DNA from: Spirogloea muscicola
Lineage: Eukaryota > Streptophyta > Zygnematophyceae > Spirogloeales > Spirogloeaceae
Reading direction: 5' to 3'
Length of the DNA stretch: 10,399 nt
NCBI GenBank assembly: GCA_009602725.1
Contig: WELB01000113.1
Span: 131,744 to 142,142 of the forward strand
A model generated the notes under the pieces. The model made no database searches and was not told the DNA's origin. It saw nothing but the letters and a program-made list of their open reading frames with translations. The position numbers and the translations under genes were made by a program. This document shows, in pieces, positions 1-6,900 of the stretch (position 1 is the first letter of the stretch; each line of letters opens with the position of its first letter).

Positions 1-1
1 T

Positions 2-58
2 GCCGCTTCTCCTGCTCCGAGTTACTCTGATCTGCTGTTGCTCACACGTGGATACTGA
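2..58 (+). pseudogene. Repeat copy A: 3' end of the repeated protein frame
   Basis: This is the last 18 codons of a copy entering from the left edge. It reads AASPAPSYSDLLLLTRGY followed by TGA at 56-58. The SYSD...LLTRGY-stop ending recurs in the copies ending at 529, 961 and 1369, which fixes the reading frame. A 3' UTR-like spacer of about 85 bases separates the stop from the conserved 3' element at 144-195. The rest of the copy, possibly an intact one, would lie to the left of the window. The protein family is not recognised. Confidence 0.6.
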
Positions 59-143
59 GCAGCCATCTGCATCTCCCTCTGCACCATCTTGCACTTTGTA
101 GTGTAGTCCTTTTTCAGCACCTCTTTCTTTGGCTTTGAACATT

Positions 144-195
144 GTCCATTCTTTTTGGGTTGGCTTTGCCAGCCCCTTTTCTCAATGGGCGAGCA
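144..195 (+). repeat. Conserved 3' hairpin element, copy 1
   Basis: It begins with GTCCATTCTTTTT, followed by a hairpin GGTTGGC-TTT-GCCAGCC (one G-T pair), then CCTTTTCTCAATGGGCGAGCA and a CTTCTTCTTT tail. It lies about 85 bases downstream of the stop of copy A, in the position of a 3' UTR signal. It belongs to the subfamily with TCAATGGGCGAGCA. Confidence 0.75.
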
Positions 196-339
196 CCTTC
201 TTCTTTGTAAGTAGTGGCCATTAGCGTTAGCCACTTGCTCTGCTCGGCTTTGCATTGTGGGTTTGCGCTTGCCATTGGAAGAGGCCGTCATCCAAACCCC
301 TTAGGACCGTCTCCATTGTTGCGTTCTGGCCTGTTTCAC

Positions 340-416
340 AGCCCTCGCTGCTCCCTCTGGCTCTGCCAGGGGACCCACTTGGAGGAGCCTAGCATCTTTG
401 ATCTGCGGCTGCTTAG
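340..416 (+). pseudogene. Repeat copy A2: broken 3' coding fragment
   Basis: Bases 340-413 match 1915-1989 of copy D closely. The shared part covers AGCCCTCGCTGCT, the GGGGACCCACTT block and GATCTGCGGCTGCTTA. One G is missing from the GGCCAGG block of D (it reads CTCTGCCAGG here), shifting the frame. After GCTTAGCAG the sequence jumps into the T-rich lead of hairpin element 2, so the terminal Arg-Gly-Tyr-stop is lost. Bases 196-339 in front of it match no other copy that I could see. This is a non-functional fragment. Confidence 0.5.
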
Positions 417-420
417 CAGT

Positions 421-474
421 TTGTCAAATCTTTTTGGCTGGCTTTTGCCAGCCCCTCTCTTCTATGGGCGAGCT
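421..474 (+). repeat. Conserved 3' hairpin element, copy 2
   Basis: The T-rich lead (TCAAATCTTTTT) is followed by a perfect 7-bp stem GGCTGGC/GCCAGCC with a TTTT loop, then CCTCTCTTCTATGGGCGAGCT. The TTCTATGGGCGAGCT ending is shared with copy 5 and marks a second subfamily. Copy E starts ten bases further on. Confidence 0.75.
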
Positions 475-483
475 TTCCTTTTA

Positions 484-529
484 GGAGCCCAGCATCTCTG
501 ATCTGCGGCTGCTTAGCAGGGGTTACTGA
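484..529 (+). pseudogene. Repeat copy E: terminal codons of the repeated frame
   Basis: The fragment opens abruptly behind the tail of element 2 and encodes EPSISDLRLLSRGY with TGA at 527-529, the standard ending of the family. Bases 484-651, including its 3' UTR and hairpin, are nearly identical to 1960-2126. I count one G deletion and one G/A substitution in about 168 bases, so the two are recent duplicates or progeny of one source. Only the last 14 or so codons are present; it cannot encode a functional protein by itself. Confidence 0.6.
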
Positions 530-590
530 GTGTCTCGTAGCAGCTTTGTTTCTGTTACTTAGCGCTTCCCCTGGCCCCCTTCTCGTACTC

Positions 591-644
591 TGTTCATTCT
601 TTTTCGGGCTGGTTGTTCCAGCCCCTATTCTCAATGGGCGAGCA
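591..644 (+). repeat. Conserved 3' hairpin element, copy 3
   Basis: TGTTCATTCTTTTTC leads into the perfect stem GGGCTGG/CCAGCCC with a TTGTT loop, then CCTATTCTCAATGGGCGAGCA and a tail CTTTCTTCTTTTCCTTTT. It is identical to copy 8 (2066-2119). It lies 79 bases after the stop of copy E. Confidence 0.78.
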
Positions 645-664
645 CTTTCTTCTTTTCCTTTTCG

Positions 665-961
665 CAGCCCTGGCTGGATCTCCTCCAGCGGCTTGCCCGG
701 CAGACCATGGAGAGGCGGCCGGGTCCGCCAGGGGGGCTGCCCGGCTTCAACGAGGCCGGCTCCTATCCTCAATGGGCGAGCCCTTGCTCCCTGGCCCAGG
801 TCTTCCGGATGCGGCTCTCCGTGTCGCTTCAACGCTCCCTAGCTCATGCCGTCCACTCGCGCGCGGGCCGTGCTCTTGTTGCTGCTTCCGGGTCTCGCCT
901 GCCTGCTTCCTTTCCAGCTTCGAGCTACTCTGACGTGATGTTGCTCACCCGCGGGTATTGA
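665..961 (+). pseudogene. Repeat copy B: about 98 C-terminal codons, with internal insertion
   Basis: The longest uninterrupted fragment in the array runs in frame from about 665 to TGA at 959-961. It contains LQRLARQTMERRPG, then SLAQVFRMRLSVSLQRS and RAGRAL, ending SSYSDVMLLTRGY. The first part aligns with copy D (QRxAxxTxxRRxxGxP spacing), so the homology reaches upstream of the conserved core. A 27-base in-frame insertion at 764-790 separates Ala-Gly-Ser from Leu-Ala-Gln. The core is Arg-rich and predicted helical; no known domain is recognised. No start codon or full-length frame is evident: it begins just after the pyrimidine tail of copy E, consistent with 5' truncation. Confidence 0.55.
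764..790 (+). repeat. 3' motif inserted inside the frame of copy B
   Basis: The bases TATCCTCAATGGGCGAGC plus CCTTGCTCC interrupt the frame exactly where copies C and D read Ala-Gly-Ser-Leu-Ala-Gln without a gap. The insert keeps the frame (nine codons). GCTCC precedes it (759-763) and GCTCC ends it (786-790), like a 5-base target duplication. It contains the CAATGGGCGAG motif but not the hairpin. Confidence 0.55.
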
Positions 962-1051
962 GCTTCCTGTGGTTTCGTCATGTCTAGTTGTCTAGATGCC
1001 TAGCTGTGTGTTTCCCTTCTTTTCGGCACCTGTTGTAGCTCTTTGGATTTT

Positions 1052-1103
1052 GTCCATTCTTTTTTGGCTGGCTTCTGCCAGCCCCTCTCTTCTATGGGCG
1101 AGC
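1052..1103 (+). repeat. Conserved 3' hairpin element, copy 5
   Basis: GTCCATTCTTTTTT is followed by the perfect stem GGCTGGC/GCCAGCC with a TTCT loop, then CCTCTCTTCTATGGGCGAGCT and CTTTCTTTCTTCTT. It lies about 90 bases after the stop of copy B. Its TTCTATGGGCGAGCT ending groups it with copy 2. Confidence 0.78.
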
Positions 1104-1145
1104 TCTTTCTTTCTTCTTGCCACCATTGAGAGTGCCACTTCTTCT

Positions 1146-1172
1146 TAGCAGCCGCAGATCATAGCTGCGGCT
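1146..1172 (+). repeat. Short inverted repeat at the 5' junction of copy C
   Basis: AGCCGCAG (1150-1157) pairs perfectly with CTGCGGCT (1165-1172) across a seven-base loop. The left side, AGCAGCCGCAGATC, is the reverse complement of GATCTGCGGCTGCT, which occurs in the 3' coding end of copies A2, D and E. A small piece of the element therefore lies inverted at the start of copy C. Confidence 0.6.
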
Positions 1173-1369
1173 TCAACGTCGCCGGGTCCCTCGCTCAAGT
1201 CTTCCGAATGCGTTTGGCCATCTCGATGCAGCGGTCCCTTGCCTTCGCGGTTCATTTGCGTGCAGGCCGAGCTTTGGCGGCGGCCTTCCGTCAGGGCGAC
1301 GTCTTTCCGCCGGCTAGCTACTCAAACTTGCATCTCCTGACTAGAAGTTACTGCGCGTTCCCTGGCTGA
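1165..1369 (+). pseudogene. Repeat copy C: about 63 C-terminal codons
   Basis: The open frame from 1181 encodes AGSLAQVFRMRLAISMQRS, then RAGRALAAA, a variable Gly/Asp/Pro stretch, and SYSNLHLLTRSY. At the usual stop the codon is TGC, so the frame runs five codons further to TGA at 1367-1369. Over the 35-codon core it matches copy D at 29 residues, although 15 of the shared residues use different codons. There is no start codon or upstream coding sequence; the fragment starts at an inverted-repeat junction. The function is unknown. Confidence 0.58.
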
Positions 1370-1411
1370 TGTCTTAGTCCTAGTCCTTCGTACTCCGGCT
1401 ACTTCAGACCT

Positions 1412-1464
1412 TGTCCATTCCTTTGAGCTGGCCTTTCCCAGCCACCAGTCAATCAGGCCGCGCT
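1412..1464 (+). repeat. Divergent 3' hairpin element, copy 6
   Basis: GTCCATTCCTTTGA is followed by GCTGG-CCTTTC-CCAGC, then CACCAGTCAATCAGGCCGCGC in place of the usual TCAATGGGCGAGC. The stem core survives although the flank has drifted. It lies about 45 bases after the stop of copy C and is the oldest-looking copy. Confidence 0.6.
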
Positions 1465-1467
1465 TCC

Positions 1468-1485
1468 TTTAGCAGGGGTTACTAA
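1468..1485 (+). pseudogene. Repeat copy F: last codons and 3' UTR only
   Basis: TTTAGCAGGGGTTACTAA reads Phe-Ser-Arg-Gly-Tyr-stop, matching the end of copy E except that the stop is TAA. The following about 75 bases (GCGCTTCCCCTGGTCCCC, TTCTCGTACTTT) align with the 3' UTR of copies E and D, confirming descent. It is the shortest copy, almost purely 3' UTR plus hairpin. Confidence 0.55.
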
Positions 1486-1560
1486 GTGATTCGTAGGTGC
1501 TTTGTTTTTTTGTGTACTTGTTTTACTTGGCGCTTCCCCTGGTCCCCCTTCTCGTACTTT

Positions 1561-1614
1561 CTTTTTTCTCCTTTTTTGGGCTGGCTTTTCCAGCCCCTAT
1601 CCTCAATGGGCGAG
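1561..1614 (+). repeat. Conserved 3' hairpin element, copy 7
   Basis: CTTTTTTCTCCTTTTTT leads into the perfect stem GGGCTGG/CCAGCCC with a CTTTT loop, then CCTATCCTCAATGGGCGAGA and CCTTTCTTTC. It closes copy F. Confidence 0.75.
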
Positions 1615-1747
1615 ACCTTTCTTTCACAGCCATCGCCTTCTATCGGTAAAGCTCATTCTCTCTAAGAACGCAGTGGGACTCCGTCCTGCAACCTCCCGGC
1701 GTTCATGCACTCGGGCATGCCAGACGCTGGACGCCAACTTTGGAGGC

Positions 1748-2000
1748 GAGGTCTCACAGAGACAGAGAGCTCTTGGCCACACCATCGCCCGGCGCTTCCA
1801 TGGGGAGCCGGTTGACTTCCCTGCAGCCGGGTCGCTGGCGCAAGTGTATCGAATGCGCCTGGCCGTCTCGCTGCAGAGGTCCATGGCCCGGGCGCTGCAC
1901 CTTCGTGCCGGCAGAGCCCTCGCTGCTGCCTCTGGCTCTGGCCAGGGGACCCACTTCCAGGAGCCCAGCATCTCTGATCTGCGGCTGCTTACAGGGGTTA
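1748..2000 (+). pseudogene. Repeat copy D: C-terminal fragment with lost stop
   Basis: The frame from about 1748 reads SQRQRALGHTIARR, then AGSLAQVYRMRLAVSLQRS (from 1826), LRAGRALAAASGSG and EPSISDLRLL. Comparison with copy E shows one G missing between 1991 and 1992 (CTTACAGGG against CTTAGCAGGG). This shifts the frame just before Arg-Gly-Tyr-stop and carries it through the 3' UTR and hairpin to 2203. The long open frame over this area is therefore not a gene. Sequence from about 1640 to 1747 stays open in the same frame and may be more of the element, but no second copy is available for comparison. Confidence 0.58.
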
Positions 2001-2065
2001 CTGAGTGTCTCGTAGCAGCTTTATTTCTGTTACTTAGCGCTTCCCCTGGCCCCCTTCTCGTACTC

Positions 2066-2119
2066 TGTTCATTCTTTTTCGGGCTGGTTGTTCCAGCCCC
2101 TATTCTCAATGGGCGAGCA
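2066..2119 (+). repeat. Conserved 3' hairpin element, copy 8
   Basis: Identical to copy 3: TGTTCATTCTTTTTC, stem GGGCTGG/CCAGCCC with a TTGTT loop, then CCTATTCTCAATGGGCGAGCA. Its tail CTTTCTT ends at about 2127, where unique DNA begins; this is the right boundary of the array. Confidence 0.78.
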
Positions 2120-2127
2120 CTTTCTTG

Positions 2128-2374
2128 GCTGGAGGACCTCAAGGCTCAGTCAGAAGTTCCTGAAACCCCACGACCCTCTTCCCCAGGACCCAAGTTGTGT
2201 TAGACCAACGAGCCGATGCCGTCGGCTCTGCGACATCTGCAGGCCTCGCTTCTTCTTCCTGACCCTCGGATCCAGGCGGCCTCTTGCACTTAGTAGTGAC
2301 TGCACGAGGACAACTGAGGGCGAGAAGCAGCATCCCGGCCGACGCCAGGCAGTTACGGCCCTGGGCCGGCGGCG
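2128..2374 (+). promoter_or_regulatory. Presumed promoter and 5' UTR of NIP7
   Basis: Unique sequence between the end of the repeat array and the NIP7 start codon. I see no TATA box or recognisable regulatory motif. The last 60 bases are GC-rich and run into GGCGATGA around the start. Only about 250 bases separate the array from the gene, so the array's last hairpin and pyrimidine tail sit close to, or within, the NIP7 promoter. Confidence 0.35.
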
Positions 2375-3475
2375 ATGAGGCCGCTGGACGAGGCAGAGAC
2401 GCAGCAGGTTTTCGAGAAGCTGCACGCCTTTGTGGGCAGCAACCTGCGGCACGTGGTGGAGCGTAAGGCCCCCGACGGCGACGCCGGCGGCTACTGCTTC
2501 CGCCTCCACCGGCAGCGGGTCTACTATGTGGCCGAGGTGCGCACGCCGCCTTGCTCTTGCTTGGCTTAGGTGGGCTCCGGCAGCTGGGCCGGCTCGTCCG
2601 AGCCTGAACATCACTGGGGCCACTGCTGCCACAGGCGCTGGTAAAGCGCGCCACAAACGTGTCGCGAGAGAAGCTGGCGGCGCTGGGCACCTGCCTGGGC
2701 AAGTTCACCAAGGGCGGCAAGTTCCGGCTTGGCATCACGGCCCTTGATATCCTCGCTGCGCACGCCAAGTTCAAGGTGCGCCATTACCTCTGCGTGGGCC
2801 TGACGCTGCTGCCAACACCCCTTGGCAGGCACTGAGCCCAGAACCGTGAGTTGAGCAACGTCGCCGCTATGCCACCTTGATGTGTGGCACGGCCCTTTTG
2901 CTCTGCAGCTGTGGCTGAAGCCATCCGCAGAGATGTCGTTCCTCTATGACAACCACGTCCTGAAAAGCGGCCTGGGCCGCATAACAGAGAGCACAACCCA
3001 ATACCAGGTTCGCTAGCCGGCATGTCCAAGCTCTGCTTCCATATCAGCTTGAAAAGCAAAGCGCACCAGTATTGTGTGACAGGCGAGCTCAATCTTTTGT
3101 GGGGTTTTAAGGGGGTAAAAGATGGGGTGCTCACTGAAGGCTCCACATAGCTGCGCCTCTACATCTGTGCTGGCACACAGGGCGTTGTGATTTACTCGAT
3201 GGCAGATGTGCCACTGGGCTTTGGCATAGCGGCCAAGTCCACGCAGGACTGCCGCAAGCTTGACCCCAACGTCATCGTTGCCTTCCACCAGGCTGACGTT
3301 GGTGAGCGCTCTCACTCAGACCTTAACCCACCAATGTGCACATCATCAGGAAACAAACAGCAGTGAAGATTGCAGCGTGCCAGCAAAGTGCCAGCAAAGT
3401 GATTACTGCTGAGAGGGCCACTCTTGTTGGCTCGCCCTTGCAGGCAAGTACCTGCGCACGGAGGACGACTTGTAG
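2375..3475 (+). CDS. NIP7: 60S ribosome subunit biogenesis protein NIP7 (5 exons)
   Basis: NIP7 is a nucleolar and nuclear factor needed for pre-rRNA processing and 60S subunit assembly; its C-terminal PUA domain binds RNA. Exons are 2375-2536, 2635-2775, 2909-3007, 3181-3301 and 3444-3475, all with GT-AG introns of 98-173 bases. The joined length is 555 bases, 184 residues plus TAG, against about 180 in human and yeast. The start [16 protein letters not shown] and the blocks [53 protein letters not shown] and VAFHQADVG match the family nearly residue for residue. The PUA domain covers roughly residues 98-180. Compared with the human protein it has a few extra residues around 30-38 (KAPDGDAGG) and a short acidic end, TEDDL. 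The gene is complete with no breaks. It faces the RabGAP gene tail to tail, 500 bases away. Confidence 0.96.
3377..3398 (+). repeat. 11-base tandem duplication in NIP7 intron 4
   Basis: GTGCCAGCAAA occurs twice in direct succession, followed by another GTG. It lies inside the last intron, 45 bases before the acceptor, and has no evident function. Confidence 0.6.
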
Positions 3476-3975
3476 CAGAGATACGGAAAGCAGCCCCACG
3501 TCCTGTCTTCAGCCCGGCACTCTGCTTATCCTGGCTGACCTCTCCACGGGCTTGCTTAAGGCCGGGTCATCGGCAGAGGGGCAGTGTGATAGTTGCTGGC
3601 CAAGGCCTGCTGTTCAGAGTTATGCTCTTGGGACACGGTTCCTTGTGATTGCGATGAGTCATCACAGTGACTTAAATGCAGTTGCGACATGCACTTGCTT
3701 CCTTCTGGCCATGACTTTGACATGGTGATCGTGCTGAGAATCAGGTCATGTCGTGCTGCATTGGCAAGGTCCTCCAGCCAAGCGCGCAGGCACTTGTTGG
3801 CTGGACGAACTTGTGCGCAAAAAGGCTGCCACAGCAGCAGTGCCCAGTATAGTACAATACAATGAGGCCACTGGCACTTAGTACACTGTGTGTAGTGTGC
3901 CAGACTACCACTGAGCCAGCACCAGAGCAGGGGCTGCCTAGAGCACTCCCCATTTGGTGTTAGCGATGGGCGGGC
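3476..3975. other. Intergenic space with two convergent 3' ends
   Basis: This 500-base stretch separates the NIP7 stop from the RabGAP stop, which converge. It must hold both 3' UTRs and polyadenylation sites. I find no clear TGTAA-type green-algal poly(A) signal in the right orientation, no conserved frame and no repeat related to the left array. Confidence 0.5.
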
Positions 3976-6900
3976 TCAGCCGTCACCGCTCTCTGGCGTG
4001 TGGTGGCCGTTGGCGAGCTGCTGCTGCTGCTGCCTTGCGCTCGCGGACTTTTGGAATGCTGGCAGCGTCTTGCTGCTCAGGGTCCGCCTAGGCGTCTGAA
4101 AGGAAGGTGACATTTGAGCAGGAGACGACGGCGACCTATCTGACGCCGTCGTCTCTGATGATGTGCTGGTGTTGCCGCCGCTGCCCTCCTCTGCAGACAA
4201 GGTCAGCCTTAGCAAGGCCTTGTCCTCCCGCTTGTCCAGCACCTGCATCAAGAGCGCCGCCTCCAACTCCGCCGCCTCCTGGTCTGCCGCTGGGTCGCTG
4301 CTCCCGACCTCCGCCATGTCTGCTAGGACCGCAAGTGGCGCCGACTGCGAGAGTGGGCTCTTGGGGAGCAATGCGGGGATGGCCTTGACCTCGCCCCTCT
4401 CATGCTCCTGAAAGATGGCGGGGCTCTTGTGGACCTCCTCCTCCTCTAACCATGGCATGGCGGTGCTGGTTGGAGTATTTGGCGTCACTGCGGCGGGGAT
4501 CTTCTTGCCTGCGCCGCCGCGGGTGGTCGACCAGGAGAATGAACGTGGGAAGATAGATGTCCGCGCTGTGCTCGGCGTGGCAACAGAGCCTGGGGTAGCC
4601 ATCGCCCCAGCAGGGGTCCTGGGGCTGCCTCCAAACGATGTTGCTCCCTCTGATGCTGCGCATGCATGGAGCATGCTGCCAAGCGAGGCCAACAGTCAAC
4701 ACTGAAGCTGTCAGCCAGCCTCGATACTTTTGCACATATGAGGTCACACAAGTAATAAATGATGCATGCCATAGCTAACTGTGAACCTCCAGCAGATAAG
4801 GAACCAAGGCCCAGACGACTGCCTTGACAGTCAAGAACATTCTTAGCTGTCGAAGATAGACATCTGTTGACCAAACCTGTAGACGTCTTATCATATTAAG
4901 GATAGGTGATGCTCGTGGCCTGGACCGATTCTCAGCTCTTGACTTAGCGCTGTACCTTTCGGCCATGAGCACTCGCTCCTGCAGCTCTGCTTGGGCATCA
5001 AGCGCAGACTCGTATTTCTCCTGTCATAAGAGTGGGGTAAGCTTGCCAGGTGCCAGAAGAATAGGGGTATATGAAAGTGGTACAGTGGTCTACGACAATG
5101 TGGGTACGGCCAAGGTTTGCAATGATGATCACTAGACATGGAACCTTGCATACTTTTAGTATAAGGCCTAGATTGAGTGATACCATATGAGCAAGTTAAG
5201 TAGGTGCTGCACAAGGGATACAGACCTGCAAGATATTGACAACCTGCCGCTGTGCCAGAGCATCATTCTCAGCAACGCTCCGCAGCTCCTTCTGAGTCTC
5301 AAGCTCCCCTTCCAAAGCGTCGACTCTCTGCACAGCCATCCATTGAGCTCACAAAGCAATTCATAAGTACTTCCTTTAGATTGGGTCCACTACTTGGTTA
5401 TATTTCTTGCCACACAGTCTTTCTCAATACAACATCTCATGTTGCGTGTGCAAGTTGCATGTTGAATGTTACAGGCAACAAGGTACAGATTGGTCCAATG
5501 GCGACGTGGGATGCATATGGGAACCTGCTCACAATGGATAACAAACTTGCTAACAGGTGGTGATGGTCACGGTCAAGGTAGGTGTGTATACCTTTGTTGC
5601 AGCCTCGAGCTGCTCTTCTTGAGCTGACAGCCGGCCTGTGAGATGTTCCACTTCCTTCTCAAGGTTCTCCACCTGGACAATATGTACAATAATGATACTA
5701 TCAGCAGTTAGCCGAAGCAAGATGCGCTGCAGGAAGTCAGCTACCTTGGATGCAAGGAAGTCTGCAATGTATGCCCACTCCTAAGCATTGACAAGCTCCA
5801 CATGCAGTACAGACAGAGTTCTGCCAACCTGGGCTGAGAGGGCAAGCCGATTGTCAGAAGCTGCAAACTCAAGCAGAGCTGCCTGAAGCTCCTCCGCTCT
5901 GCCAACATCAGATGCAAACATTGACCTTCTAAGACCTGTGCTCTAAGCTCTTTGACAAACGAGCTTGCTTAGTTGCCTATGGGCACTGTTTCTCAGAGTT
6001 AGCGAGTGCTGCTTTAACTGGGTTCTTGCTCCTTGAGCTTGCTTGATGGAAAGCCAAAGAGCGGCATTAAGATTCTCAGTCATGCACACAGTCAACAGCT
6101 CACGACATGGCAGAGAGGACGTTGGAGAAGGTTCAGCAGCACTTGGCAGCCTGGTTTCGAGCAATTACCGCGATGCTGCTTCATTCCTGCCCTCCACTGC
6201 AGTTACCATCTGTTCCTTCATCCACTTTATCTAATTACAATGACCAGACAACGGAGCCAAAGAAAATCATCAGTAGGTTCGGCAGGACCTCCATGTCAAT
6301 CTTGCCAAGGTCCATAATAAGCAGATGGCAGGGGGGGGCACAACATACCTGTGCTTGAAGGTCCTCAGTGTCGCTCTCTTCATCCCTCTCGCTTCCTGTG
6401 GCTCTGTCCACCGAGACCAACGAGTGGCTTCTTGGTATCGAGATAGCTCGATTTGGTGGCGTTGTCGTCCCTGTACGCCTCCTTGACCGTGACCTCGGCA
6501 GCGAGGAGGACCCACTGGCCACATCTTCGACCTCTTCTTCCCTCGTGTCCAGGCCCACAGACTGACTTCGGCTCGACTGCTCGTCGTTGTCCGAGTAGTA
6601 CGCCTCCTCTGAGGGGTTCTCCTCGCCCCCGTCCATGTCCACCATATCCTTCAAGTTGCCCATGAGCTCTGCCTCGGCCTTAGCTTCTGCTGCCAGCCGC
6701 GCCGCGTGCATACTCTGGTACTTTGCAAGGGAAGCCATCCTCTCCTCAATCTGCTGGAGGACTGTCAATCTGTGCCGCGACCTCATCTCCTGTGTACATT
6801 CAGCAGCAAGTCCGTTGAGAAGGTCTGCAGTCATGACAGCAACTACTTGTATACTAAACTTTCTAAATGTTACTTGAAGGCTCAAGGAATTAATCAACAC

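Larger units (their letters stand above)
1..2127 (+). mobile_element. Nested head-to-tail array of truncated repeat copies
   Basis: About seven partial copies of one element lie in the same orientation. Each has, in order, the 3' end of a protein frame, a stop, a 3' UTR-like spacer, a hairpin, the TCAATGGGCGAGC motif and a pyrimidine tail such as CTTTCTTCTTTTCC. The 3' ends line up while the 5' ends differ: copies start near 340, 484, 665, 1165, 1468 and about 1640, and one enters from the left edge. Several new copies begin within a few bases of the preceding tail. Variable 5' truncation with a fixed 3' end is typical of non-LTR retrotransposons that insert into their own 3' ends (Zepp in Chlorella is a known case of nested LINE copies). 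No reverse transcriptase or endonuclease is present here, so the class is inferred. A decayed tandem gene family is the alternative. Confidence 0.6.

Noticed and set aside
144-2119. CRISPR array
   Set aside because: The repeats are degenerate and irregularly spaced (about 120 to 450 bases apart), and the intervening sequence is homologous between copies rather than unique spacers.
144-2119. Histone mRNA 3' stem-loops
   Set aside because: The hairpins have a similar stem size and T-rich loop, and element 6 even has a CACCA flank. The upstream frames are not histones, and the stem sequence GGGCTGG/CCAGCCC differs from the histone GGYYCT/AGRRCC type.
1502-2203. A 233-codon plus-strand open frame as a membrane protein gene
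   Set aside because: It joins the 3' UTR and hairpin of copy F, the coding fragment of copy D and, after a 1-base deletion that removes D's stop, D's own 3' UTR. The hydrophobic parts are translated UTR and hairpin sequence.
2139-2774. Long minus-strand open frames opposite NIP7 exons 1-2
   Set aside because: They are antisense shadows of the GC-rich NIP7 exons, with Arg/Pro/Ala-rich composition and no family resemblance.
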